From: Dromiciops gliroides
Lineage: Eukaryota > Chordata > Mammalia > Microbiotheria > Microbiotheriidae
Direction: 5' to 3'
Length of the DNA stretch: 64,000 nt
Assembly (NCBI RefSeq): GCF_019393635.1
Contig: NC_057861.1
Span: 77,507,327 to 77,571,326, forward strand
Part shown: in pieces, positions 32,196 through 42,440 of the stretch
Layout: each line of letters begins with the position of its first letter
Numbering within the stretch: position 1 is the first letter of the stretch
Translations under genes and position numbers: made by a program
The notes under the pieces: model-generated
What the model was told of the DNA's origin: nothing
What the model saw: only the letters and a program-made list of their open reading frames with translations
Databases searched by the model: none

Positions 32196-32750
32196 TGCCT
32201 ATTCCCCTCCCCCTTTCTCCTCTTTTCACTCTAACTCCCCCACCCCACTTAGCTCCTGGTGTCAGGAAGTTTTCTGTTTCCCAGCTTCAGATTTCTCTTC
32301 TTGTGTTTCACTCCTTTATTTTGTGTTAATCCCCACCTTGTCTTGCCCACAAGGCAGCTGTGGGTAAAGAAATGCCCTGGGAACAGCTTCCCAGTTGCAT
32401 CCCAAAGCCTTTCTTCTAGGGCATTCCTTCCTTCCCTCTCTTATTGCAACCAGTGTTTACCAGGCCCTCAGGGGAGAGAGAGGATATTCCCACTGACCCT
32501 CTGGGGTAGTGTCAGCAAACCCTTCTCCCCTTAATTCAGTGCACACACCATTGAGATTAATAATACCATGAGATAAGAGGAAGGAAGTATAAAATAAAAC
32601 AAGAAAATACACTGACACTTAAGCTTGTCAGTTGTAGAATAGACAGAGATAGATCTTCTTTTAAGCCTTGTCAACTCTGTCATGAGGAGTATCTAGATCC
32701 TAATACACTATCACCATGAATAAGACATTTACCCCCTTACATAAAGTTCT
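32196..32750. other. Low-repeat stretch
   Basis: No transposable element recognised and no gene structure seen. Moderate GC. Confidence 0.4.
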
Positions 32751-32815
32751 GTAAGGGCTTAGCCCAGTGCCTGGCACATAGTAGGCACTTAATAAATGTA
32801 TATTGACTGATTGAT
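32751..32815 (+). mobile_element. L2 LINE 3' tip
   Basis: 'cccagtgcctggcacatagt' and 'cttaataaatgtatattgac'. Confidence 0.8.
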
Positions 32816-33176
32816 CTTTACCTCTAATTAGTATCTTAACCTAATCTAGGCTTGAGTCTAACCCTGAGTCTCTTAGGGGATTCTACCCAGTACTCAGGGA
32901 TCAGGACCCATTGGTTTGGGTTTCAAGGTTCTTGTGAAAGCCTCTCCTCACTCTCTGCCTCTCAGGTTCTGGTTCCTATTCTCAGGCATGTTCAATATAT
33001 TAGTTGAATTGAAAATTGAAATAACTGTCAGTTTCTGGGGCCAATGAACATTATCATGACCATTGAGAAATGTGTGCATATGCAAGTGTGTGTGCATCTC
33101 TCTTTCTCTCTCAAACCACTATATGTAGGTATGCAAGTGAATGGGCATATGTATGTATGGAAATCTATAGATATTG

Positions 33177-33178
<2 letters not shown>
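32816..33178. other. Unassigned sequence
   Basis: No gene or named repeat; a weak GT/CA-rich patch near 33,070-33,110. Confidence 0.35.

Positions 33179-33222
<44 letters not shown>
33179..33222 (+). repeat. (CTAT)n microsatellite
   Basis: About eleven perfect tetranucleotide units; a good candidate for length polymorphism. Confidence 0.97.
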
Positions 33223-33223
<1 letters not shown>

Positions 33224-33239
33224 CCTATATACAGTATCC

Positions 33240-33410
33240 CATTTGAGTCTTATATTAGCCTTGAATGCTATCTCCATTTTACAGATGAGGAAACTGAGAT
33301 TCATAAAAGTTAAAGTGATTTCCTTAACGTCATACAGTTAGTAAATGGCAGACCCTGATTTTAAACCCAGATACTGTGACTCCAGGTTGTATGAGCTCTT
33401 GACATAGATG
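33240..33410 (-). mobile_element. MIR SINE
   Basis: 'ctccattttacagatgagga' and 'tcatacagttagtaaatggc'. Confidence 0.75.
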
Positions 33411-33451
33411 TTTCTACCTACGTTTTAAAAAAAAAAAAAGCGTTAATTTTC

Positions 33452-33617
33452 TTTTTCTTTTTTTCTTTCTTTTTTTTTTTTTTAGTGAGGCAATTGGGGT
33501 TAAGTGACTTGCCCAGGGTCACACAGCTAGTAAGTGTTAAGTGTCTGAGGCTGGATTTGAACTCAGGTACTCCTTACTCCAGGGCTGGTGCTCTATCCAC
33601 TGCACCACCTAGCTGCC
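33452..33617 (-). mobile_element. CORE-SINE
   Basis: Full copy with a TTTC/T-rich tail at 33,452-33,483. Confidence 0.93.
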
Positions 33618-33694
33618 CCTCATTTTCTCTTGTATTTTTTCAGTCTTTTGACTTTATTTTACTATTTTTATTTGTTTTTTGTTTTTTTGAGAAA

Positions 33695-33800
33695 ATTTCA
33701 TTTAATCCCCTCAGTTTACAGATTATTAAACTGAGTCACAAATAAATGAAGTGACTTGCCTAAAGCCACACAGTAAGTGGCAGAAAAGTGGAACCTCACA
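33695..33800 (-). mobile_element. MIR fragment
   Basis: 'ctcagtttacagattattaa', then 'gaagtgacttgcctaaagcc'. Confidence 0.65.
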
Positions 33801-34127
33801 CAATGGTGATCACGTCCTTATTTTTAAGAATAATAATCTCCCTTCAAGATTCTTTTACAATTTTGTGTGTCACTTTCACACAGTTAGCCTCCAGTTCAAT
33901 AGTTCTCTCTTAGCCAATAATTCTTTGACCACGATTTGGAGAAGCTTTGGGAGAGCAGCCCTTTTCCTACCGAAGCGCATACCAGACTTGACTGGTGTGA
34001 GTTCTGGAAGCTCACACCCTTCCAGGAAAACTGGGGCTTGTGGGCAATCACACCTACAGCTCACCAAGTTCCGCTCCAGAACGCAACAAGACTTCGCCTT
34101 AGGTAAGGAGCTTTCTCAGCAGATGCA
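33801..34127. other. Unassigned segment with exon-like ending
   Basis: A + strand frame is open from 33,751 to 34,170. The segment ends with a good splice-donor-like CTTAG|GTAAGG (GT at 34,102). Composition differs from the flanking L1 and MIR. I recognise no protein in it, so it may be an old LTR piece or chance. Confidence 0.3.
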
Positions 34128-34235
34128 ACAGCCTGTTTTATTGTTTCTTGATGATTTGTGGAGTCATTAGGCTCCACTTGACCAATTCTAATTTTTAAGG
34201 AGTTTTTTCTTCAGTGATGTTTTATGCTTCTTTGG

Positions 34236-34466
34236 TTGTTCAGTCATTTCAATAGTGTACAGCTTTTTGTGACTCCATTTAGGGTTTTCTTGGCAAAGAT
34301 ACTGGGGTGATTTACTATTTCCTTCTCCAGATCATTTTACCAGTGAAAAATGAAGGTAAGCAGAGTTAAGTGACTTGCTCAGGGTCACCCAGTTAGTAAG
34401 TATCTGAGGCCAGATTTGAACTTAGGTCTTACTGACTCCAGGCTCAGTGTACCACCTAGTGCCTTT
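34236..34466 (-). mobile_element. SINE with RTE-type tail
   Basis: Inverted: tail 'ttggttgttcagtcatttca', 'gggttttcttggcaaagata', then a CORE-like head. About 50 bases of flanking L1 appear on both sides (34,180 and 34,480), longer than a usual target duplication. Confidence 0.75.
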
Positions 34467-34555
34467 TTCACTATTTGGCCAATTCTGATTTTTACGGAGT
34501 CATTTTCTTCATTATTATTATTTTTGCTTCTTTTATCAAGCTGTTAATTCTCTTT

Positions 34556-34729
34556 TTAAATGTACTTTATTTTATTTATTTTATTATTATTTTTTGTGGG
34601 GCAATGAGGGTTAAGTGACTTGCCCAGGGTCATACAGCTAGAAGTGTCAAGTGTCTGAGGTTGGATTTGAACTCAGGCCCTCCCAAATCCAGGGCCAGTG
34701 CTTTATCCACTGCGCCACCTAGCTGCCCC
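34556..34729 (-). mobile_element. CORE-SINE
   Basis: Exact 15-base target duplication CTGTTAATTCTCTTT at 34,541-34,555 and 34,730-34,744. Confidence 0.95.
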
Positions 34730-34749
34730 CTGTTAATTCTCTTTCTCTG

Positions 34750-34892
34750 TTTTTTCCCCTCTGGGGCAGTGGGGATTAAGTGACTTGCCCAGGGTCACAC
34801 AGCTAGTGTCAAGCCTCTGAGGCCAGACTTGAACTCAGTTCTTCCTGAATCCAGGGCCAGTGCTTTATCCACTGCACCACCTAGCTACCCCC
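34750..34892 (-). mobile_element. CORE-SINE
   Basis: Entered the duplicated target of the previous copy: GTTAATTCTCT recurs again at 34,893. Confidence 0.93.
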
Positions 34893-34919
34893 AGTTAATT
34901 CTCTCTATCTCTCTTTCTC

Positions 34920-35006
34920 TCTCTCTTTTTTGGTGAGGCAATTGGGGTTAAGTGACTTGCCCAGGGTTACACAGCTAGTAAGTGTCAAGTGTCTGAGGCC
35001 GGATTT
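34920..35006 (-). mobile_element. CORE-SINE, 5'-truncated
   Basis: Third in the pile. It ends abruptly after 'tgaggccggattt', so the head is missing. Confidence 0.92.
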
Positions 35007-35104
35007 CGTTTTTCTTTTAAAAAAATCTTTCTTTAGTGCTTCTAGGAATTCTTGTTGGACTTGTGTCCAATCTGAGTTTTTTTTTTTTAAAGGCTTTAAT
35101 TGTA

Positions 35105-35243
35105 GATGGGGGGGGGCAATGAGGGTTAAGTGACTTGCCCAAGGTCACACAACTAGTAAGTGTCAAGTGTCTAGAGTTGGATTTGAACTCAGGTCCTCCT
35201 GAATCCAGGCTGGTGCTTTATCCACTGTGCTACCTAGCTGCCC
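35105..35243 (-). mobile_element. CORE-SINE
   Basis: Fourth inverted copy within 700 bases, in the same L1; G-run at 35,109. Confidence 0.92.
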
Positions 35244-36009
35244 CCTTTAGATGCTTTTAAGTCATTGTCATCTTCTTAGTTTGTGTCTTGAACTTCTCTG
35301 TTGCTATAGTAGCTTTTTATGGTTGGGTTCCTTTTTTCCAATTACTTGATTATTTTTCCAACTTCTTGACTTTGGGCTTTATGTTAGAATTGGGTTCTGC
35401 TCACCCCTGGGTGGGGATGACTAGCCAGAGCTTTTGTCTTTTATGTCCTTCTACTGCCTTCCCAGCTAGCTCTGAGGGGCATATAAATTTTCAGTGCTTC
35501 CAACATACTGTGCTCCAGGAAGAAAGAGGTCTATTTTCTGCCCTCCTACTTTGTCCTCTGCTTCTTTACAGAGGTAGGGCCCTTACTCCTTTCTGTCTTG
35601 GAATTGTGACTTGAAACTACATAATGGATGACAGAGCTACTTGATGGCACTTGTTCTTGCTCCCAGTTCTATCGTGGGGTACCATGGGATCATTCCGACC
35701 AGGTGTTCAGTGTCCTTTCTGTTGGGTCCTGGGTTGTTTCCTGCCGCCACCATAGCCCAGTGCTGCTGACATGACCCTGTTCCCTTTACATAGCTGTACT
35801 GCCCTTCTGCTCAGCCTCCACCCTAATGTCCACAGACCTCTCTGTCTTACCTTCCTAAATTGCATTAGGCTGGGAAAATGACTGACTGACTTTTTCTTGA
35901 CTTTGTTACTCAGAATTTGGTTTGGTGTGTTTTCTAGGTCATTGTGAAAGAGGGGAGCTGTGGCAAAATTTGCAACCTCTCATTCTGATATCTTGATTCC
36001 ACCTCAACA

Positions 36010-36400
36010 TTTTTTAAAAGAAATACCAGACTGATACATCAGGGAAATAGTTTGCCTAGATTTTAATAAAGTACTTGATGAAATCTCCTCCTGCTCTTTT
36101 TATGGACATAATGAAGAGATGTGGGCTAGATAATAGGTGGATTTGGAACTTGTTGAATGGTTGGATTCAAAGAAAAGTCAATGATAGTTCCTACCCCAGT
36201 GATATGAGTTTGACTCTTTTTGTTTAACATTTTATCAGTGACTTGGCTAAAGGCATAAATAGCATGCTTCTCATATTTTCAGATGACTGAAAGCTAGGAG
36301 GATAAGCTAACATAATGGAGTCAGGTTCCAAAAAGATCTTGACAGACCAGATCATTAGTCTAAATCTAAACATAAAGTCTTGACTTGGGTTTAAAGTTCA
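36010..36400 (+). mobile_element. CR1/L3 LINE fragment, reverse transcriptase
   Basis: 'tttgcctagattttaataaa' reads as the CR1/L3 palm start (LDFNKVLDE). The end of the same domain follows near 36,220. Stops throughout. Confidence 0.7.
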
Positions 36401-36489
36401 ACTTTTCAAAGAAAGAATGGAGAAACGTGGCTAGACAGAACATCAACTTCTTCATATTTAGAGTTGTTTTCTTTCTTTATTGTCTTTTG

Positions 36490-36620
36490 GTGTTTTTTTG
36501 TTTTTGTTTTTGTGGGGCAATGAGGGTTAAGTGACTTGCCCAGGGTCACACAGCTAGTAAGTGTCAAGTGTCTAAGGCTGGATTTGAACTCAGGTTCTCC
36601 TGAATCCAAGGCCAGTGCTT
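36490..36620 (-). mobile_element. CORE-SINE, 5'-truncated
   Basis: Stops at 'gccagtgctt' without the tRNA-like start. Tail of TTTTTG units. Confidence 0.92.
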
Positions 36621-36685
36621 AATTTTTCTGTTGGCACATAGTAGGCACTTAAAAATGTTACCTTATTGATTGACTTATCTGTACC
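36621..36685 (+). mobile_element. L2 LINE 3' tip
   Basis: 'ggcacatagtaggcacttaa' and then 'ttattgattgac'. Confidence 0.7.
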
Positions 36686-36818
36686 TAATTTTATTTTATT
36701 AGCTTTGGTCCGTTGTTTTGTACATTTGTATCATTTGTAAATTTGATAAGTACACTATCTATGAATGAATGAACAAGAATTACTTGAGACTGAAAATTAA
36801 ACACTCACAAGCCTTTTT

Positions 36819-36965
36819 TTTTTTTTTTTGGGCCGGGCAATGGGGGTTAAGTGACTTGCCCAGGGTCACACAGCTAGTAAGTGTCAAGTTTCTGAGGCTG
36901 GATTTGAACTCAGGTACTCCTGAATCCAGGGCCGGTGCTTTATCCACTGCACCACCTAGCCGCCC
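36819..36965 (-). mobile_element. CORE-SINE
   Basis: Exact target duplication CACAAGCCTTTTT at 36,806-36,818 and 36,966-36,978. Confidence 0.95.
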
Positions 36966-37012
36966 CACAAGCCTTTTTAAACTGGCTCCAGCATATCCGT
37001 AGGCCTTTTGTT

Positions 37013-37225
37013 TGGTGTTGTCATTCAGTTATTTCAGTCATTCGACATTTTCTTGGTAAAGATATTGAAGTAGTTTGCTTGTCCACTTTACAGATGAGGA
37101 ACTGAGGCAAATAGGATTGTCACTTGAACAGGGTCACCCAGCCAATAGGTGTCTGAGGCTGGATTTGAACTCAGGAAGATGTCTTGCTGACTCTAGATCT
37201 GGCATTCTATCCATTGAGCCCCAGG
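37013..37225 (-). mobile_element. SINE with RTE-type tail
   Basis: Inverted; 'gttatttcagtcattcgaca' tail, then 'tttacagatgaggaactgag'. Confidence 0.75.
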
Positions 37226-37495
37226 CCTTTGCTATCTAAGCTTACTTTGGCTCAAAAAAGCCAAGGAAAGAGCCTTTCCTTCACCATTCACTGATTGAAC
37301 AAAAATATAGTCATAGAACAACTATGCATATTCCAAAGTGTTGAGGCACTTCTAGAAGCAGGCTAACCAAACAAACACACATACTCCTAAGTCTGTGTGA
37401 ACACTTTCCCTTATTTTATATTATATCTTACTTATATTGGTGTTCAATGGGTAATTGAACATTTATCTCTGTAGTCTCATCTATCATAGTCTTTT
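37226..37495. other. Unassigned sequence
   Basis: No gene or recognised repeat. Confidence 0.35.
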
Positions 37496-37786
37496 TGTTA
37501 ATGGCTGTGGTGCAGTGGATAGAGTGCTGGGCCAGGAGTCATGAAGTCCTGAATTCAAATGTGGCCCAAGACACTTGCTGGCTGTATGACCCTGGACAAG
37601 TTACTTTACCTCTGTGTAAAATAACAATAACAATAATATTATTATGAAATTATAATATGTAATAATAACATAAGCTGCAGGCTTGTTGTGAAGATCAGAT
37701 GAGGGAATATTCGTAAATTGCTTAGCACAGTGCCTGGCACATAGTAAGCACTGTATCAATGCTTGTTCCTTTCTCTCTAATATGAT

Positions 37787-37940
37787 TTTTTTTTTTTTTT
37801 TTGGTGAGGCATTTGGGATTAAGTGACTTGCCCAGGGTCACACAGCTAGTAAGTGTCAAGTGTCTGAGGCCGGATTTGAACTCAGGTCCTCCTGAATCCA
37901 GGGCTGGTGCTCTATCCACTGTGCCACCTAGCTGCCCCCC
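37787..37940 (-). mobile_element. CORE-SINE
   Basis: Exact target duplication TCTCTAATATGAT at about 37,774 and 37,941. Confidence 0.95.
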
Positions 37941-37956
37941 TCTCTAATATGATATT

Positions 37957-38123
37957 TTGTTTTTGTTTTTGTTTTTGTTTTTGTTTTGGTGAGGCAATTG
38001 GGGTTAAGTGACTTGCCTAGGGTCACATAGCTAGTAAGTGTTAAGCATCTGAGGCCAGATTTGAACTCACGTCCTCCTGACTCCAAGGCTAGTGCTCTAT
38101 CCACTTCACCACCTAGCTGCCCT
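37957..38123 (-). mobile_element. CORE-SINE
   Basis: Exact target duplication TCTAATATGATATT at 37,943-37,956 and 38,124-38,137. It used the target copy of its neighbour. TTTTTG-repeat tail. Confidence 0.95.
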
Positions 38124-38220
38124 TCTAATATGATATTAATATCTGCCTTGTAGATACTTTGTTTTATTAATGTCTTTACTTTTATTCTACAAAATAAAAA
38201 AGACATATCAACAAAGCCAG

Positions 38221-38590
38221 TGTAACGATTGGAATGACGCCACCTGCTGGAGACTTACTGTAGAAGAGTTCTGCCCATGAAGTGAAGGTCTTTGAGGGCA
38301 AGACCAGGAGTCTTTTCTTTGGCGTCAGGAAGTGACGCGGGCTAGTGGGAGGAAGAAGGAAGAGACTGGCGCTCGGTCTCACTCTCTTTCCTCTGGACTC
38401 TGGTGGAGAGCGGAGCTAGAAATGTGCTCTCCCTTTAATAGATAGGAATCTAGGCCTTTCTCTCTCTTTACCAAATTCTTATTCTCCTTGATAAATGCTT
38501 AAAAGTCTAACTCTTGCTAAAGCTTATAATTTATTGGCGACCACTCATTAGATATTTTAGACAGACTAGCTAGAATTTTAGCCCTTAACA
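38221..38590. mobile_element. Solo LTR of an endogenous retrovirus, 370 bp
   Basis: Starts TGTAACGATTGG and ends AGCCCTTAACA (TG...CA), with an exact 4-bp target duplication CCAG at 38,217-38,220 and 38,591-38,594. A TG...CA end and 4-bp duplication fit a class I (gamma-like) retrovirus. It contains the perfect inverted repeat GCGTCA-ggaag-TGACGC at 38,322-38,338, a CRE-like pair around an ETS-like core. TTTATT near 38,530 is a poly-A signal only on the - strand, so orientation is undecided. No internal viral genes remain. Confidence 0.82.
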
Positions 38591-38757
38591 CCAGCAGGAA
38601 CTTACAGTCTCTTGATCTCTCCAAGTATGGACAATCCTTGACAAAAGTCTACTTACTTCCTACTCATGGTTTTAAGACTATATGTCATTATGTACACAAA
38701 CCATTCTTATTAAGTTTTTATAGAGATGAGAAGGTACTCATGGGGATCAGTAGTTTC
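38591..38757. other. Unassigned short sequence
   Basis: Between the LTR and an L1; nothing recognised. Confidence 0.35.
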
Positions 38758-38773
38758 TGATGGTTATTTTTTT

Positions 38774-39098
38774 CCCTAATAATAGACATTTAAGTTATAG
38801 TTTTGAGTTTCAGATTTTATCTTTCCTTCCCTCTCTCCCCTCCCCACTCCCTGAGGCAGTAAGCAATTAGATGTGGGTTATACATGTGCAATTATGTAAA
38901 ACATTGCCATATTAGTCATTTTGTACAAGAAAACTTGAATAAAAGAAAAAAAATGAAAGTGAAAAATAGCATCCTTCAGTCTGTTCAATCAGTATCAGTT
39001 TTTTCTTTGGAGGTGGATAGTATGCTTCATCATTAGTCCTTTGGGATTGTCTTGGATCTTTGTATTGCTGAGAATAGTTAAGTTATTTACAGTTCTTC
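38774..39098 (-). mobile_element. L1 LINE 3' end
   Basis: Exact 17-base target duplication CTGATGGTTATTTTTTT at 38,758 and 39,099. Only 3' untranslated sequence was inserted. Confidence 0.94.
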
Positions 39099-39149
39099 CT
39101 GATGGTTATTTTTTTTAAAGATATAATTTTATTGTGCCTATAGGTATTT

Positions 39150-39302
39150 ATTGTTTTGTTTTGTTTTGCGGGGCAGTGGGGGTTAAGTGACTTGCCCAGG
39201 GTCACACAGCTACTAAGTGTTAAGTGTCTGAGGTCGGATTTGAACTCAGGTACTCCTGACTCCAGGGCTGGTGCTCTATCCACTGAGCCACCTAGCTGCC
39301 CC
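39150..39302 (-). mobile_element. CORE-SINE
   Basis: Full-length, close to consensus, with a TTTTG tail. Confidence 0.94.
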
Positions 39303-39404
39303 AGAGGTTTAGGCATGCCAGTATATGTTGGTAGAACTATAAATTGATTCAGTGGTTTTTTTAGGCACAGGTTAAACTAATCATTTATAGGTTATAATCT
39401 ATAG

Positions 39405-39590
39405 TAGGGGTTCTTTTTTCTGTCATAAACCCCTTGGCAGTGGTGAAGCCCATGGATTTCTTCTCAGAATCGTGTTTTTAAATGCAAAAAGTGAAATATA
39501 CAGGATTATAGAGGAAACCAATTATATTGATATGGTCACCAAACTATTAAAAAAGCAAGTTCATAGACCCCTTCCTGGTTAAGAATCTTC
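39405..39590. mobile_element. hAT-Charlie-type element, short form
   Basis: Same family as the ends at 27,259 and 31,176. It opens TAGGGGTTCTTTTTTCTG, continues 'ccccttggcagtggtgaagc', and closes 'ggttaagaatcttcta'. The 8-bp flanks do not match, so one edge may be off. Confidence 0.7.
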
Positions 39591-40015
39591 TACTGCCTCA
39601 GACTAAGTTCATGTCCTTTCTGTATTATTGCTCTACTTTTCTATATTTTTCTCTAGTAATTAGAGTAATTACTTTTTAATAGTATATCATAAAAACCTCC
39701 AAGGATAAATTGCTTTCCACCAGCTCTCTTCTTTCTTAGTGGCTCTTCTGTTTCCCTTTTCCTACCTACTTCCCCAAAGGAATTTTGTCATGATTTTATC
39801 AAACCTATTGAATAACCAGTCATTTATTCCTATATGCATTTGTTTAACAAGAATTGATGTTTTTTATTATATTGACATAACCTAACAAAGAGAGACTTCA
39901 TTTAGTTTTCTTAATTTTTGTTGAAATCATTTTTGAGTTGCTTTGATATAGCTCTCTTATTTATTTTGCTTGATAAACTAATATCCCAATAGCTGATACA
40001 TTTTGACATGATTGT
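39591..40015. other. Unassigned AT-rich sequence, perhaps old L1
   Basis: T-rich, no frame worth reporting. Confidence 0.35.
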
Positions 40016-40150
40016 TTTTTTGTTTTTGTTTTTGCAGGGCATTGAGGGTTAAGTGACTTGCCCAGGGTCACATAGCTAGTAAGTGTCAAGTGTCTGAGGC
40101 TGGATTTGAACTCAGGTCCTCCTGAATCCAGGGCCAGTGCTTTATCTACC
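40016..40150 (-). mobile_element. CORE-SINE, 5'-truncated
   Basis: Target duplication ATTTTGACATGATTGT at about 40,000 and 40,151. The insert ends at 'tgctttatctacc'. Confidence 0.94.
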
Positions 40151-40166
40151 ATTTTGACATGATTGT

Positions 40167-40420
40167 AAAGATTTATTGTTATTTCTCTTCATTCTTATTG
40201 CTATTATATTACAGTGTTGAATTTTTTGTTTGTTTTTATTGTAGCCTGACTGTATTAATTTATTACTGGAAGCTTTTTGTTGACTTAGGTTTTTTTTTAG
40301 TTAGTTAAGTATGCTATTTGCATTTATATTTTAACTTATTGGTTGCCAATAGTTTTTCCTTTAACTTTATCATGCCTTAGTGCTGTTGCTAAGAAAATGA
40401 CAAATAGGGGTGGCAAGCAA
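40167..40420. other. Unassigned AT-rich sequence
   Basis: T-rich, probably old LINE sequence; nothing firm. Confidence 0.3.
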
Positions 40421-40510
40421 TCAGTAAGCATCTATTAAATGCCTATTTTATGTGCTAATACTGGAGATACAAAAAGAGACAAAAGACAGTCCCTGTAAGA
40501 GGGGATATCT
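40421..40510 (-). mobile_element. L2 LINE 3' tip
   Basis: 'caatcagtaagcatctatta' and 'gacaaaagacagtccctgta'. Confidence 0.75.
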
Positions 40511-40512
40511 TT

Positions 40513-40662
40513 TTTTTTTTTTTTTGGCAGGGCAGTGGGGGTTAAGTGACTTGCCCAGGGTCACACAGCTAGTAAGTGTCAAGTGTCTGAGGCCAAACTT
40601 GAACTCAGGTCCTCCTGAATCCAGGGCTGGTTCTTTATCCACTGTGCCACCTAGCTGCCCCC
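40513..40662 (-). mobile_element. CORE-SINE
   Basis: Adjacent to the next copy. The words GGGATATCTT and GGGCATATCTT mark a shared target. Confidence 0.93.
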
Positions 40663-40675
40663 AAGGGCATATCTT

Positions 40676-40832
40676 TTTTTTTTTTTTTTTTTTTTTAGTG
40701 AGGCAGTTGGGGTTAAGTGACTTGCCCAGGGTCACAGAGCTAGTAAGTGTTAAGTGTCTGAGACCGTATTTGAACTCAGGTACTCCTGAATCCAGGGCCA
40801 GTGATCTATCCACTACGCCACCTAGCTGCCCG
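40676..40832 (-). mobile_element. CORE-SINE
   Basis: Exact target duplication AGGGCATATCTT at 40,664-40,675 and 40,833-40,844. Twenty-base T-run. Confidence 0.95.
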
Positions 40833-41047
40833 AGGGCATATCTTAATACTTGTTTTTCCTGAAAATTAGTCTATTGTTTTTGCACTGAATTTTAGCTCAT
40901 GGTTTTGAATACATATTTTGTGTCATAGGATGTCACAAATTTGAAGCTGGAAGAGATTTTATGGGACATCTAATCCAACTCCTCATTTAAATGTTTTTTC
41001 CTTTTCAAAGTTATGAACTTGATAAACATCAAGAAATATAACATTTC

Positions 41048-41177
41048 GGGGGCAGCTAGGTGGCGCAGTAGATAGAGCACTGGCCCTGGAGTCAGGAGGA
41101 CCTGAGTTCAAATACGGTCTCAGACACTTAACACTTACTAGCTCTGTGACCCTGGGCAAGTCACTTAACCCCAATTG

Positions 41178-41217
<40 letters not shown>
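41048..41217 (+). mobile_element. CORE-SINE with CA-repeat tail
   Basis: Target duplication GAAAYATAACATTTC around it. The usual A-tail is replaced by a (CA)n run at 41,179-41,216, which gives a spurious cysteine/valine-rich frame on the other strand. Confidence 0.95.
41179..41216 (+). repeat. (CA)19 microsatellite
   Basis: Perfect dinucleotide run within the SINE tail. Confidence 0.97.
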
Positions 41218-41219
<2 letters not shown>

Positions 41220-41394
41220 AAACATAACATTTCCATATGTAAAAAATAGGAAAAAAAGAATGTATATGAAACCATGAAATGTATATTATACCTATTACAT
41301 TTATTATCATGTTTTTTTTAGGATATATATTAAATTTAACATAGTAATACCAACATTACCTTGTCTGTTCCCTCTGAACATCTGAAGAACTTAC

Positions 41395-41532
41395 ATAATT
41401 ATTTTCATGTTGTCCCTCCCATTAGACTGTGAACTTCTGGAGAGTAGAAATTGTTTTTTGTCTTTCTTTATATCCCCAGTAATTAGCACAGTGTCTGCCT
41501 GACATATTGTAGGTGTTTAATAAATACTTCTT
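41395..41532 (+). mobile_element. L2 LINE 3' tail
   Basis: 'cattagactgtgaacttctg', 'agcacagtgtctgcctgaca', 'taataaatactt'. Confidence 0.8.
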
Positions 41533-41544
41533 AAATTAGCATTA

Positions 41545-41798
41545 GGGAAGCTAGGTGACAGAGGAAAGAGTGCCGGGCACGGAGTCAGAAGACTTCTTTT
41601 CCTGAATTCAAATCTAGCCACAGACACTTATTAGCTGGGTGACCTTGGGTAAGTCACTTAAACGTGTTTGCCTCAGTTCCTCATCTGTAAAATGAGCTGG
41701 AGAAGGAAATGGCAAACCACTCCAGTGTCTTTGACAAGAAAACCCCAAATGGGGTTGTGAACAGTTGGATATGACTGAAACTACTGAACAACAACAAA
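41545..41798 (+). mobile_element. SINE with RTE-type tail, complete
   Basis: Exact target duplication AAATTAGCATTA at 41,533-41,544 and about 41,799-41,810. Head 'ggaagctaggtgacagagga', middle 'aaatgagctggagaaggaaa', tail 'gatatgactgaaactactga' and CAACAACAA. Best-preserved copy of this group here. Confidence 0.88.
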
Positions 41799-41870
41799 AA
41801 ATTAGCATTACTGACTCTTTTGTGTATTTTTTAAATGTTCCTTTGACAATCTTAGCTTTCTATTTCTTTT

Positions 41871-42030
41871 TTTGTTTTTGTTTTTTTTGTTTTTTAGTGA
41901 GGCAATTGGGGTTAAGTGACTTGCCCAGTGTCACACAGCTAGTAAGTGTTAAGTGTCTGAAGCCGGATTTGAACTCAGGTACTCCTGACTCCAGGGCTGG
42001 TGCTCTATCCACTGCTCCACCTAGCTGCCC
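41871..42030 (-). mobile_element. CORE-SINE
   Basis: Exact 15-base target duplication CTTTCTATTTCTTTT at 41,856-41,870 and 42,031-42,045. Confidence 0.95.
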
Positions 42031-42049
42031 CTTTCTATTTCTTTTAATC

Positions 42050-42440
42050 GTTGTCTCTCCAAACCCACTCCTCCTCAATTCTTTCTCCTCCCCCAAATGA
42101 AAAGCCTTCCCTAAAACTAATAAACATAGTAAAGACACTGATAGTTTCTGAAAATGTATGCCTTATTCTGTAGCTACAGTACATCACCACTGTCAGGACA
42201 TAGGAAATATGCTTTATCACCAGAGTTCTTAAGCTTTTCAAAGTTGTTTTCCTTTACAGTATTGTAAGCATTGTTCACATTGCTCTCCTGGTTCTGCTTA
42301 TTTCACTGTATCAATTCATACAAATCTTCTCAGGTCTTTTCTCACAAACTGTCCTTTTCTTCATTTCTGAAAGTGATAATAATATAATAATATTCCATTA
42401 CACTCACATACAGTAATTTGTTTAGCCATTCCTGAAATTG
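42050..42440 (-). mobile_element. L1 LINE 3' end, older subfamily
   Basis: 'gatagtttctgaaaatgtat' resembles the 61,860-62,090 copy. It ends in worn ORF2 ('ttgtttagccattcc'). Confidence 0.7.

Larger units (their letters stand above)
34128..36005 (-). mobile_element. L1 LINE 5' end: 5' UTR and start of ORF1
   Basis: The high-coordinate end reads on the - strand as the marsupial L1 5' untranslated region ('aatgagaggttgcaaatttt' near 35,970) and leads into ORF1 ('agaattggccaaatag', 'tcttagtttgtgtcttgaac' on the + strand). It is rare here: most L1 copies in the window are 3' ends. Five or six SINEs have entered it. Confidence 0.75.
37496..38165 (+). mobile_element. MIR-like SINE, tail split by two CORE-SINEs
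   Basis: Head 'gtggtgcagtggatagagtg', tail words 'cttagcacagtgcctggcac'. TCTAATATGATATT occurs three times because two SINEs entered one after the other. Confidence 0.75.
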
